Assembly (NCBI GenBank): GCA_023426375.1
Contig: JAFAAV010000068.1
Coordinates: 62,001-126,000, forward strand
Reading direction: 5' to 3'
From: Actinomycetes bacterium
GTDB taxonomy: Bacteria > Actinomycetota > Actinomycetes > Actinomycetales > Micrococcaceae
DNA length: 64,000 bases
Shown here: positions 1 through 7,547 of the stretch, in pieces
Position numbering within the stretch: the first letter of the stretch is position 1
Layout: every line of letters starts with the position of its first letter
The notes under the pieces: model-generated
Databases searched by the model: none
Seen by the model: the letters and a program-made list of their open reading frames with translations, nothing else
Told to the model about the DNA's origin: nothing
Program-made: the position numbers and the translations under genes

Positions 1-222
1 GCACGCTGGCGACGCGACGCCCGAACCATCGCCGCCTACCGCGACCGCTACCAGATCAGCGACGACACCCCACTCGGCCCGGCCCCGCAAACCGGCCCGC
101 AGAAGATCGACCACGCCCGAGCCAACGCAGCGCTACGCGTGCTCACGGTGGAAGCGAATCAAACCTTGGCTCAGGAAATGCGTGTAGGGCTCCTGGGCTC
201 CAACATCACCTTTGGACGCTGA
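1..222 (+). CDS. C-terminal tail of a probable MobF/TrwC-type relaxase (5' truncated by window)
   Basis: An open frame runs from the first base to a TGA at 220-222, 73 codons. It begins ARWRRDARTIAAYRDRYQI, the type of segment I associate with the C-terminal part of actinobacterial MobF conjugative relaxases, which nick and pilot plasmid or ICE DNA. The catalytic N-terminus and helicase region lie outside the window, so the call rests on this short segment and on the island context. The last 20 residues (LAQEMRVGLLGSNITFGR) look less like the family and may be a replaced tail. Codon use is typical high-GC. Confidence 0.4.
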   Translation, partial: ARWRRDARTIAAYRDRYQISDDTPLGPAPQTGPQKIDHARANAALRVLTVEANQTLAQEMRVGLLGSNITFGR

Positions 223-331
223 TCCTCGGCAGAAGACACTACTTCGCGGCCGACATCTGGACGAAGTCAGGATATGAGCAAAGGGGGCGGCCATCGCCTA
301 CAAACAGTGATTGATGACAGCGCGATCCAGG

Positions 332-2131
332 CTAGAAAGACTTAGTGCGAAATAGCCTGCCCTCAGCCCCATCGTCATGCAATGTACATACCACTTCGCT
401 CGTCTCAATAGCATCAGGCGACGAGGAAATCGCCTCCGGAAGATCAGAATCAAGAGTTGTGATAACAGGCTGCAATCCTAAGTCCGCATACTGACGCAAG
501 ACCGAGATTAGGCGCCTCTTTGCGCGTGGTTCGAGACTCTCGAACACGCCGTCATGGAAGGAAAACCTAGGAAACTGCTGCCCCAGATAAGTGCGCAAAA
601 CCGCCAAATCAAACGCGATGCACAACAACTTTTTAAACGTGAATCCTCTACCAGCACTTGTTTCAGAGCCCGTCGAATCTACGATCTCAGCCGAAAACTC
701 AAGACTACCGGTGGATGCCACGGTTACCGAAAGTAGGGCGTGCTCATCGAGAACGTCATGCACGATCTCATCAAAGTACTGTTGGATCTCACGATAGCGA
801 TTGCCTGCCGTCTCAGACTGGACTAAGACATCTTGCTCGATAGCAGTTTGAAGGTGATTTCTACGTTCCTGAACCTGTCGCTTTTCCTGCCGCAAGTGCA
901 CGATCTGAGACAGTGCCTCACGCTGCCGGTCCAGTGAAGCAATATCTGCCCGAATGCTGATGACCTGGTTCGAGACTTCCTTGTACTTCTCAATAGTGTC
1001 TGAACCATCAAGGAACTCAAAGAGTCTTGCACGCTCACGTTGCAAGGACTCAAGTTCAGGCGTCAGAGCCTGCAATCTCTCTTCAGTTTCGGTGCGCTGC
1101 TCAAGGAGGTAGTCACGACGCTCCTGGGAGATGGCTCGATTGAACTCAATAAGTTGTTCAAAATCCTTTTTTAGTTGGTCTGGGAAGGCCACGCCGGCTT
1201 CAGCAAAGAGCTTCTCGGTCTGGCTCGGGCTAAAAAGGATCGCGTCTTCGTTGAGAGAATCGTTTAGTCTGTTCAGCAGCTGCGAGAGCCTATACGCTTC
1301 CTCGTTTCCCGCGGCGATCTTCTCTTCAATGTCTTCAACCAAGTCCTCAGTGGCCTCGGCATCTGCACGCGAGAAGTCGAAAGTGTCCAATGTTGACTGG
1401 AATTGGTCAAGTTCGCGGGTTCTTATAGCGATAATTCCGTCGAGCTTCCCGACATCGGCATTATCTGCAGTTCCAGCTTCGCGTTGATGGTGATATATCG
1501 CTTGGTCAAGCTTCTCTTCTTCATCGACCTGATCGTAGAGCTCCACGGTCAACTCTGCATTGAATCCGAGCAGGTGCGCGAGAAATGGCTTCCACTCCCT
1601 ATGCTTACCTCGAAACTTGCGCAGGTGGAAGACGTCGCTATAGTCGTCTTGCTCGCGCAAGACGTACCCCATTATGTCTCGATAATCGTATGGCGAAATC
1701 ACTGAGAATCCGAATAAGCCGTCCAGCAACCGCTTTGCCGGAGAGATCCCTAGTCCTACGTGCGACCATTGGTCGATCTCTAATTCAGTCGCATCAGGCA
1801 CGTCGACAGTGGAGGTGAGGATCGAAACGGGGCGTTTGGCATCTACCGATCGCGCAACAGTGATGTAGTTTCCGTCTCCCAACTGAAGTTCCAAGAAGAA
1901 GGTGAAGTTGGCAAAGATATCCTCGTGCTTGAACAAGAAGAAACTGGAGTGTCTACCCTTCAGTAGACAGAAATCGATCAATCGAGCGACCGTGCTCTTG
2001 CCGAGATTATGTACGGTTTTTCTCTTGCCTTGATCTCGGCGGATCTCCGCGAGCACAACCGATAAGCCTTCATTGAAGGCGATTGGGCTGAAAATGTTCG
2101 GTTGATTGGAGTAGAGCCTGACTAGCCTCAT
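332..2131 (-). CDS. ABC-three-component (ABC-3C) system ATPase, DUF2326 protein
   Basis: A 599-residue SMC/RecN-like ATPase, last gene of a three-gene minus-strand operon. A Walker A variant HNLGKST lies near residues 41-47, a long Glu/Arg/Gln-rich coiled coil spans roughly residues 200-440, and the C-terminal DUF2326 part carries GRGFTFKKLLCIAFDLA and FSFHDGVFESLE (Walker B-like, HDG) followed by the ITTLDSDLP strand. In the family this ATPase is thought to sense foreign or damaged nucleic acid and license the partner effector. I chose the ATG at 2131 because it overlaps the upstream stop as ATGA; the longer frame starts at GTG 2143. Biological target unknown. Confidence 0.82.
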   Translation of the reverse strand: MRLVRLYSNQPNIFSPIAFNEGLSVVLAEIRRDQGKRKTVHNLGKSTVARLIDFCLLKGRHSSFFLFKHEDIFANFTFFLELQLGDGNYITVARSVDAKRPVSILTSTVDVPDATELEIDQWSHVGLGISPAKRLLDGLFGFSVISPYDYRDIMGYVLREQDDYSDVFHLRKFRGKHREWKPFLAHLLGFNAELTVELYDQVDEEEKLDQAIYHHQREAGTADNADVGKLDGIIAIRTRELDQFQSTLDTFDFSRADAEATEDLVEDIEEKIAAGNEEAYRLSQLLNRLNDSLNEDAILFSPSQTEKLFAEAGVAFPDQLKKDFEQLIEFNRAISQERRDYLLEQRTETEERLQALTPELESLQRERARLFEFLDGSDTIEKYKEVSNQVISIRADIASLDRQREALSQIVHLRQEKRQVQERRNHLQTAIEQDVLVQSETAGNRYREIQQYFDEIVHDVLDEHALLSVTVASTGSLEFSAEIVDSTGSETSAGRGFTFKKLLCIAFDLAVLRTYLGQQFPRFSFHDGVFESLEPRAKRRLISVLRQYADLGLQPVITTLDSDLPEAISSSPDAIETSEVVCTLHDDGAEGRLFRTKSF

Positions 2132-2364
2132 GCTTTCACCCACTCAAAGGAGTCTGACTTGGGAAGGTATCGCACGAGACCCAGCAGGAACAGAAGGCTG
2201 ATCGCCGGAGAGAACAGGTAGTCGACCTTTTGATTCTTGCTTTGGCAATGTTCAAGCAGTGCGTCGTAGGTCACGACTCGATATCTCGAAAGATACTTCA
2301 TCATAGTTCCGGAGACGGCTATGACGGTTTGGTCGGGATGGTCATGCTTGGTTGGAAACAACAT
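2128..2364 (-). CDS. ABC-3C system middle component, MC6-like
   Basis: A 78-residue protein starting MLFPTKHDHPDQTVIAV and ending in a compact alpha/beta segment with SPAISLLFLLGLVRYL, the layout of the small middle component (MC6 type) of ABC-3C systems. The open frame extends upstream to 2394, but GGAGG lies 8 nt before the ATG at 2364, and the family begins with this M-L-x-P-T-K motif, so 2364 is preferred. It overlaps the upstream effector gene by 23 nt and the downstream ATPase by 4 nt, so the three proteins are made together. It probably bridges ATPase and effector; that role is family inference. Confidence 0.75.
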   Translation of the reverse strand: MLFPTKHDHPDQTVIAVSGTMMKYLSRYRVVTYDALLEHCQSKNQKVDYLFSPAISLLFLLGLVRYLPKSDSFEWVKA

Positions 2365-3325
2365 CCGCTTCGACCTCCGTATCACCGATATCACAGTTCC
2401 AATACATGTAAAAGACCATTGCTCGCGTCAGGCGGCGATTTCTGCCCAGAAGAGGATCTCTGCTAGTCAATAGATCAACTATTTGACCGAAGACCTTATC
2501 GAACGTGTGATGCTCCTCTTTGTGGGCCAAAATCTTGAGATCGAAGTCTTCCGCGCAGCTATCGTAGAGGTCACGAATCGCACTATTGCCGGGATCGGCC
2601 AAGAAGTCCTTGAACTGCGTGAGCAGGTGGCCATAGTTACCCATCAAGCGTCTTGAGGTTTTCTCAGTCATGCTGTTGAGTTCGTTCTTCGCCGCTAACG
2701 AAGTGCGCTCTTGCGGACGACTTTGCATCCCAGTTGTGTTGTCATCGATAATCTCAGCGATCGCCTCCACAACTTCCGCAAGTTCACGACTGGATACGAT
2801 AAGTGGCCCGTCGAGAGGGTTTACCCCGGCCAGTTGCGCCAGCCGTGGTTCCATTCGAAACGACTCGTCTAGAGCCTCGATTCCACAAAGATGCACGCTC
2901 TCACTGGGGATGCCCGTCTCAGCTGAGACCATCTCGATGATTTTTTCATTGGCGTTCGCTGTGAGATATCGGTTCGAGTAGAGCAGGTAGTTATTGAGCT
3001 TTCCGTTCTCGTAGAGCTTCTTGGCCCTCGGAAGCTCATTGGCCAGCACCGAACTGGCGGCTCCACCGCTAAAGTCAGAGTCGCTGAAATAGCCGTACGA
3101 CATAGTGTGCTTGGCCTGGATGATAGAAATCCCGTCCCACGGTCGTGCCGCACTGGGGAAGCCGTCTGCAAGCCCCTCAAACCGAGCATCCCTGCCACCA
3201 TCCACGCCTGTGGCAAACCCCTGAACACCCCTGCCCAGGAGTAGTTTCGCAGCCTGGACAACGAGGGCCTCAAATTGAGCCTCTGCTAGGTCTTCGTACG
3301 GATATCCCACACCTGATGGTACCAA
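2342..3325 (-). CDS. ABC-3C system effector with PD-(D/E)xK nuclease-like N-terminus
   Basis: A 327-residue protein and the first gene of the operon. The N-terminus has the Mrr/PD-(D/E)xK layout: acidic helix YEDLAEAQFEAL (residues 10-21), GGRDARF with Asp46, then IIQAKH with the Q-x-K motif at 70-72. The rest is a C-terminal domain of the ABC-3C type with no motif I can name. The start is TTG at 3325, supported by GGAGG 8 nt upstream; a GTG at 3310 would remove only five residues. Likely an ATPase-gated DNA-cutting effector. The catalytic residues are present, but activity is inferred. Confidence 0.72.
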   Translation of the reverse strand: MVPSGVGYPYEDLAEAQFEALVVQAAKLLLGRGVQGFATGVDGGRDARFEGLADGFPSAARPWDGISIIQAKHTMSYGYFSDSDFSGGAASSVLANELPRAKKLYENGKLNNYLLYSNRYLTANANEKIIEMVSAETGIPSESVHLCGIEALDESFRMEPRLAQLAGVNPLDGPLIVSSRELAEVVEAIAEIIDDNTTGMQSRPQERTSLAAKNELNSMTEKTSRRLMGNYGHLLTQFKDFLADPGNSAIRDLYDSCAEDFDLKILAHKEEHHTFDKVFGQIVDLLTSRDPLLGRNRRLTRAMVFYMYWNCDIGDTEVEADVVSNQA

Positions 3326-3485
3326 GCGCGCCGCCTCCGCTTTAAGGCTGACACGACGTCACAGTAGTTCCTTGTGCAGGTTGGACGCTCTCGATGTCGG
3401 TTCCTGCCGTACACGCCGGGAGATGGCTCTCTGCTGACTTGTTCCTCCAAGTCTGAGCCCGAGCCCGTCAGGATCATGAGGCGCA

Positions 3486-4496
3486 CTACAGGCGCGGCCC
3501 CTCCTGCGACGCCGTGTTCTGCGGCGGGGTATCGAGCTGCCGGCCAGGTGCCTGGCGGTTCAGCAGCCGGCCCGGATCATGCAGCGAGTCCAGCAGGGCG
3601 GTCACGTCCGCGGTATCGGTGATGATCTCGGCGCGTCCGCGCTTGATGAGCTCATGCGGACCCGCACTCGCCGCCGACGTGACCGGGCCAGGGACCGCGC
3701 CGACGGCGCGGCTGTGCCGGTGCGCTTCTGTCGCCACCAGCAGCGATCCCGACCGGAAGCCCGCCTCCGGGATCACCGTCGCGCCCGACAGCGCACCCAG
3801 CAGACGGGCGCGGGCCATGAACCGCCACCGGGTCGGCGTCGCCCCCGGAGGAGCCTCGCTGGCCAGCACCCCCAGATCACCGATCCGGGCCAGCAGATCA
3901 GAGTTGCCGCGCGGATAAGGGCGGTCAACGCCGCCGGCCAGCACCGCGATCGTGCTCCCGCCTGCGGTCAGCGCAGCGCGGTGTGCTGCGGCGTCGATGC
4001 CATAGGCGCCACCGGCGACGATCGTGCGCTCGTGGTGCGCGAGATCGCTCGCGAGGTGCCCGGCGACCTGCACGCCGTACTCGCTGGCGGCTCTGGAGCC
4101 GGTGATCGTGACCCGATCCGTGAGAGCACCGGAAAGGAGCGATGTCGCCCCACGCGTCCACAGCAGGTACGGGGCGCGGGGGCCGAGGTCGTTGAGCGAG
4201 AGCGGCCAGTCCGTATCGGTCGGGATGAGCGTGGATATACCGGCTCGTTCCGCATCCGCGACACGGGCGGGGATGTCGCCCTCAATGCGCGGGGCGACGC
4301 GGTTGCGCCAGGCGATCGCATCGGCGCGGTTCATCTCCGGTACTGTGGCCTGGTCGTCTTCGAGCAGCCGCAGCGTCTCGACCCCGCCGACTCGGTGCAG
4401 GACGCGGCCGGTGGCCGCGTCGTCGGGCTCGGCGATCATCGACAGCATCATCCGCGCATGCTGCTCACCCTTCGCCTGCTCTGCCAGCTTCGCCAT
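3486..4496 (-). CDS. dprA: DprA/Smf-family DNA-processing protein
   Basis: About 336 residues from ATG 4496 (AAGG about 10 nt upstream); the frame is open to 4553. It has the DprA Rossmann fold signatures: ITGSRAASEYG, VAGGAYGIDAAAHRAAL, AVLAGGVDRPYPRGN, ASEAPPGATPTRWRFMARARLLGALS and the EAGFRSGSL block. DprA loads RecA on incoming single-stranded DNA in transformation. Island-borne copies like this one, next to conjugation and recombinase-like genes, may instead protect or process transferred ssDNA. The chromosomal dprA is expected elsewhere, so this is probably a second copy carried by the element. The C-terminal tail is low-complexity and family-atypical. Confidence 0.85.
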   Translation of the reverse strand: MAKLAEQAKGEQHARMMLSMIAEPDDAATGRVLHRVGGVETLRLLEDDQATVPEMNRADAIAWRNRVAPRIEGDIPARVADAERAGISTLIPTDTDWPLSLNDLGPRAPYLLWTRGATSLLSGALTDRVTITGSRAASEYGVQVAGHLASDLAHHERTIVAGGAYGIDAAAHRAALTAGGSTIAVLAGGVDRPYPRGNSDLLARIGDLGVLASEAPPGATPTRWRFMARARLLGALSGATVIPEAGFRSGSLLVATEAHRHSRAVGAVPGPVTSAASAGPHELIKRGRAEIITDTADVTALLDSLHDPGRLLNRQAPGRQLDTPPQNTASQEGPRL

Positions 4497-4589
4497 GATC
4501 TGTGCCCCTTCCCAGACAGTCACGGGCAAGGTGCACCGCCAGCGACCGAGCACGGCCGACGGGGGCTACCGCGTGTCGTACGTGCGGCG

Positions 4590-4646
4590 TAGAGTGAGAA
4601 GCACAGAGGCAGATTCACCCCTCACCATGTAGGCCCCCTCGGGGCC
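4590..4646 (+). promoter_or_regulatory. Possible promoter and leader hairpin for the membrane-protein/resolvase pair
   Basis: TAGAGT at 4590-4595 resembles the -10 boxes used elsewhere in this window. Downstream, GGCCCC-CTC-GGGGCC at 4632-4646 forms a tight 6-bp hairpin before the SD of the next gene at 4704. No clear -35 is visible. It is divergent from the DprA-like gene. Confidence 0.35.
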
Positions 4647-4703
4647 GTCCTCCGGGACACTCCACACGTACTGCCTCACCACAGTTACGTGCTTGGAGGC
4701 ATC

Positions 4704-5075
4704 ATGTTCCGACTCATCTGGTTCGCCAGCATCCACATCCGCATCTTCATGCGCCGATGGATGCCGACCAACATCGTGCTCGACAAGGTCCGCACCCGTC
4801 ACGGCCTCAAGTGGGGCCTCCCGGCAATGCTGCTCGCGATCCCATACTTTTACACCGCGAGCCTGCTGACCGTCATCATCCGTGACGGCGGGCCGGGCTG
4901 GCTCAACCTCGTCGTGCTCATCGCGATCTGGTCAGCGTTCAAGATGCTCTGGATCGGCCCCGTCAGCCTGGTCCTGCTCGCCCGCGTGCGCATCCACGAG
5001 CACACCGAGCGACGCCAGCGGCGCCAGGCACAGGGCGTCTCCTCCGCCCCGATCATGGCAGGGGGTGCGTCATGA
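4704..5075 (+). CDS. Small membrane protein of mobile elements, function unknown
   Basis: 123 residues from ATG 4704, with GGAGG 4 nt upstream; an in-frame ATG at 4689 lies before that SD. Two hydrophobic segments are visible, WGLPAMLLAIPYFYTASLLTV and LNLVVLIAIWSAFKMLWIGPV, then a basic tail (RVRIHEHTERRQRRQ). Similar short proteins accompany conjugative elements of actinobacteria and are sometimes labelled sulfate permease without evidence; two helices cannot make a permease. It ends in an ATGA overlap with the resolvase-like gene, so the two are translationally coupled. Confidence 0.65.
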   Translation: MFRLIWFASIHIRIFMRRWMPTNIVLDKVRTRHGLKWGLPAMLLAIPYFYTASLLTVIIRDGGPGWLNLVVLIAIWSAFKMLWIGPVSLVLLARVRIHEHTERRQRRQAQGVSSAPIMAGGAS

Positions 5076-5491
5076 CCAAGGCGGTTCTCTACCTGCGCAG
5101 CGCGACCGACAGCGAAGCGCAGACCAACCAGCAGGCAGAAGACTGCCGGGAGTATCTGCACGAGCGAGGCCTGACCGAGGACGGCGTCTTCACCGATGCC
5201 GGCCACACAGGCCCCGGTCTCGCCCAGCTCCTCGACCCGGCCGCTAAGGGCGAGGTCACCGACGTGATCGTCGCCGAGATATGGCGCCTCGGCCGAGCCC
5301 CCGTGGCCAACCTGCGCACCGGCGACGCTCTCGACCGAGCCGGGGTCACCGTCCACGTCGCCACAGGCATCCTCACCGGCCCCGTCCTCGACGACTGCGT
5401 GCGAGGGTCGATGTACGAGTTGAGCATCGCCGATGCCCGGCGCATCGACGGCGATGCCGAGACCGAGAAAGACGATCCGCCCTTCGACTAA
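5072..5491 (+). CDS. Resolvase-like N-terminal domain protein, likely not catalytic
   Basis: 139 residues with the N-terminal fold of small serine recombinases: AVLYLRSATDSEAQTNQQ, then the helix AEDCREYLHERG, GVFTDAGHTGPGL, and DVIVAEIWRLGR. The family nucleophile is the Ser of Y-x-R-V-S; here the aligned residues read Y-L-R-S-A, so the serine sits one position early and the expected place is Ala. There is no C-terminal DNA-binding domain. It overlaps the upstream gene by 4 nt. Probably an accessory or regulatory protein of the element rather than its integrase; the resolvase-fold assignment is fairly safe, the loss of activity is inference. Confidence 0.6.
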   Translation: MTKAVLYLRSATDSEAQTNQQAEDCREYLHERGLTEDGVFTDAGHTGPGLAQLLDPAAKGEVTDVIVAEIWRLGRAPVANLRTGDALDRAGVTVHVATGILTGPVLDDCVRGSMYELSIADARRIDGDAETEKDDPPFD

Positions 5492-5515
5492 CCACCCGAC
5501 CTTCCCCGATACACA

Positions 5516-5552
5516 GTTCGCGCCTGTCACTCACGAAGCGGCAGGCGCGAAC
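5516..5552. terminator. Bidirectional terminator hairpin
   Basis: GTTCGCGCCTG pairs perfectly with CAGGCGCGAAC (11 bp), with a 15-nt loop, between two convergent genes (resolvase-like gene and island ABC-F). Confidence 0.6.
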
Positions 5553-5582
5553 CCATGTATGCGGGACGGAAGCCCTGGCCCG

Positions 5583-7394
5583 TCAGGAGATCGACTCGGA
5601 CAGCTCCAGCCACCGCTCTTCGAGCTCGGCGACCTCGTCCTCTGCCTGGCGCAGCTCATCGGTATGGCCTTGCAAGCCCTCGTAGTCGCTCTGGTCGTGG
5701 TCGGCGAGACGCTGATGGATGCGCTCGATGCTTCCCGACAGCTTCTCCAGCCGGCGCTCGATCGCGCCGATTTCCTTCTGCACCGCCCGGCGCTCCGCAC
5801 CCGACAACTCCGAAGCCGAAGACGACGCCGCCGTCTTCTCCTCGCTGCTCTGAGCGCTCATCGGCGACGGGGTCACGGCCTGCTGCTCCTGTGCGGCTCG
5901 CAGCCGCAGATACTCGTCCACCCCGCCGGGCACGTGCCGCAACCCGCCGTCGAGGATCGCATACTGCTGGTCGGTGACCCGCTCCAGCAGGTAGCGGTCG
6001 TGAGAGACCACGATCAACGTGCCAGGCCACGAGTCCAGCAGGTCCTCCAGCGCCGCGAGCATGTCCGCGTCAACATCGTTCGTCGGCTCATCGAGAAGCA
6101 GCAGGTTTGGCTCGCTGAGCAGCAGCATCAGCAGTTGCAGCCGCCGCTTCTGCCCGCCGGAGAGGTCATCGACCCGTGCCGAGAGGTGTTCGCGGGCGAA
6201 GCCGAGCCGTTCGAGCAGCTGCGCCGGCGTGAGGTCCTTGCCGTCGATCTGGAACGTGGTCTTGGTGCGTGCCAGGACCTCGCGCACCCGGTCGCCGCCG
6301 ATGTCGGCGAGCTGGGAGAACTGCTGATCGAGGATGCCGACCTGCACCGTCTTGCCTCGCTTGACCCGACCCTCGGTCGGCTCCAGAGTGCCGCAGATCA
6401 GCCCGAGCAGTGTGGACTTGCCCGCCCCGTTCGCGCCCAGGATGCCGGTGCGCTCACCCGGAGCGATCCGCCAGGTCACGTCATCGAGAACCTTCCGATC
6501 CCCGAAGCTCACGCTCACGTTCTCCAGGTCCACGACCTGCTTGCCCAGCCGGGCCACCGCGACCCGCTGCAGCTCGATGGGGTTGCGCACCGGCGGCACG
6601 TCAGCGATCAGCTCGTTGGCCGCGTCGATCCGGAACTTCGGCTTCGACGTGCGCGCCGGAGCGCCTCGCCGCAGCCACGCCAGCTCCTTGCGCATCAGGT
6701 TCTGCCGCTTGCTCTCGGCCGCAGCGGCCATCCGATCTCGCTCGACCCGCTGGAGCACGTAGGCGGCGTAGCCGCCCTCGAACGGCTCGACCGTGCCGTC
6801 GTGCATCTCCCACGTCTCGGTGCAGACCTCATCGAGGAACCAGCGATCGTGCGTGATGACCAGCAGTCCGCCGCTGTTCTTGGGCCAGCGTCGCTTCATG
6901 TGCTCGGCCAGCCAGGCGATGCCCTCAACATCAAGATGGTTCGTAGGCTCATCGAGAGCGATGAGTTCCCAGTCGCCCACCAGCAGGGCAGCGAGGGCCA
7001 CGCGCCGCCGTTGCCCTCCGCTGAGTCGGCCGATCACCGCATCCCAGGAGATATCCGAGACCAGCCCGCCGATCACATCGCGGATGCGGGCATCGCTGGC
7101 CCACTCATGCTCCGGCGCGTCGCCGGCGATCGAGTACCCGACCGTGGCCTCCGGATCGAGGTCGTCACTCTGACCGAGCACGCCGAACCGCACGCCGCCG
7201 CGCCGGGTCACCCGACCCGCCTGCGGCTCGATCTGCCCCGAGAGCATCCCCAGCAGGCTCGACTTGCCGTCACCGTTGCGACCGACGATCCCGATCCGGT
7301 CGCCCTCCTCGATCCCGACCGAGAGCGAGTCGAAGACCACCCGCGTCGGGTACTCCAAGTGCAGCCCTTCGGCCCCCAGAAGAGGTGTAGCCAT
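5583..7394 (-). CDS. ABC-F family ATPase carried by the island (replacement copy)
   Basis: 603 residues with two ABC domains. Domain 1: Walker A GRNGDGKSS, signature LSGGQRRRVAL, Walker B ALDEPTNHLD. Domain 2: GANGAGKST, LSGGQKRRL, LLDEPTNDVD and the H-loop VSHDR. A charged linker (QNLMRKELAWLRRGAPARTSKP) separates them and a C-terminal coiled coil follows. ABC-F proteins act on ribosomes rather than as transporters. Start ATG 7394 shares its A with the stop of the broken host ABC-F ORF (TGATG), so it is placed to be translated by coupling from the host promoter. Roughly two-thirds identical by eye to the host copy over the first 300 residues. It could alternatively confer antibiotic resistance, but nothing here specifies that. 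Confidence 0.9.
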   Translation of the reverse strand: MATPLLGAEGLHLEYPTRVVFDSLSVGIEEGDRIGIVGRNGDGKSSLLGMLSGQIEPQAGRVTRRGGVRFGVLGQSDDLDPEATVGYSIAGDAPEHEWASDARIRDVIGGLVSDISWDAVIGRLSGGQRRRVALAALLVGDWELIALDEPTNHLDVEGIAWLAEHMKRRWPKNSGGLLVITHDRWFLDEVCTETWEMHDGTVEPFEGGYAAYVLQRVERDRMAAAAESKRQNLMRKELAWLRRGAPARTSKPKFRIDAANELIADVPPVRNPIELQRVAVARLGKQVVDLENVSVSFGDRKVLDDVTWRIAPGERTGILGANGAGKSTLLGLICGTLEPTEGRVKRGKTVQVGILDQQFSQLADIGGDRVREVLARTKTTFQIDGKDLTPAQLLERLGFAREHLSARVDDLSGGQKRRLQLLMLLLSEPNLLLLDEPTNDVDADMLAALEDLLDSWPGTLIVVSHDRYLLERVTDQQYAILDGGLRHVPGGVDEYLRLRAAQEQQAVTPSPMSAQSSEEKTAASSSASELSGAERRAVQKEIGAIERRLEKLSGSIERIHQRLADHDQSDYEGLQGHTDELRQAEDEVAELEERWLELSESIS

Positions 7395-7520
7395 CAGCGA
7401 CCACCCTTCCCGACCAGCGCGGTGCGGCACGGTGCAACCCGCCTCGCACGGGTACGACACCCAGCAACGGGGTGTGACGCTGCCCTGCCACGACGGTAGA
7501 ATCGAGGCGTCCGGAACGAA

Positions 7521-7547
7521 CAACCCATCGAATTGTTGGGTTCGTCG
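7521..7547. other. Island/host junction (att-like site)
   Basis: The host ABC-F frame is intact up to GACGAACCC (7538-7546, minus strand) and diverges immediately after. The crossover region contains AACCCA-N9-TGGGTT (7523-7543 on the plus strand), a short imperfect palindrome of the kind serine integrases recombine. Exact core and left site are not visible. Confidence 0.5.

Larger units (their letters stand above)
1..7537. mobile_element. Right end of a genomic island/ICE integrated in an ABC-F gene
   Basis: The right boundary is seen directly: near 7537 the reading frame of a resident ABC-F gene stops matching its family exactly at the second Walker B motif (ILDEP) and continues as unrelated sequence. 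Inside lie a relaxase tail, an ABC-3C defence-type operon, a DprA-like gene, a small membrane protein, a resolvase-like gene and an intact ABC-F copy, a typical accessory mix. The left end, the conjugation genes and the missing 3' third of the host gene should lie upstream of base 1. No integrase is complete in the window. That the unit is conjugative is inference. Confidence 0.7.

Noticed and set aside
4704..5075. Sulfate permease label for the small membrane protein
   Set aside because: Only two hydrophobic helices and no transporter motif; the label seems to be a propagated database name.
5072..5491. Resolvase-like gene as the island integrase
   Set aside because: Too short, no DNA-binding domain, catalytic serine not in place.
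5433..7499. 688-codon plus-strand frame across the island ABC-F gene
   Set aside because: Antisense to an ABC-F gene with all motifs; the frame is Leu/Arg/Gln-rich shadow sequence.
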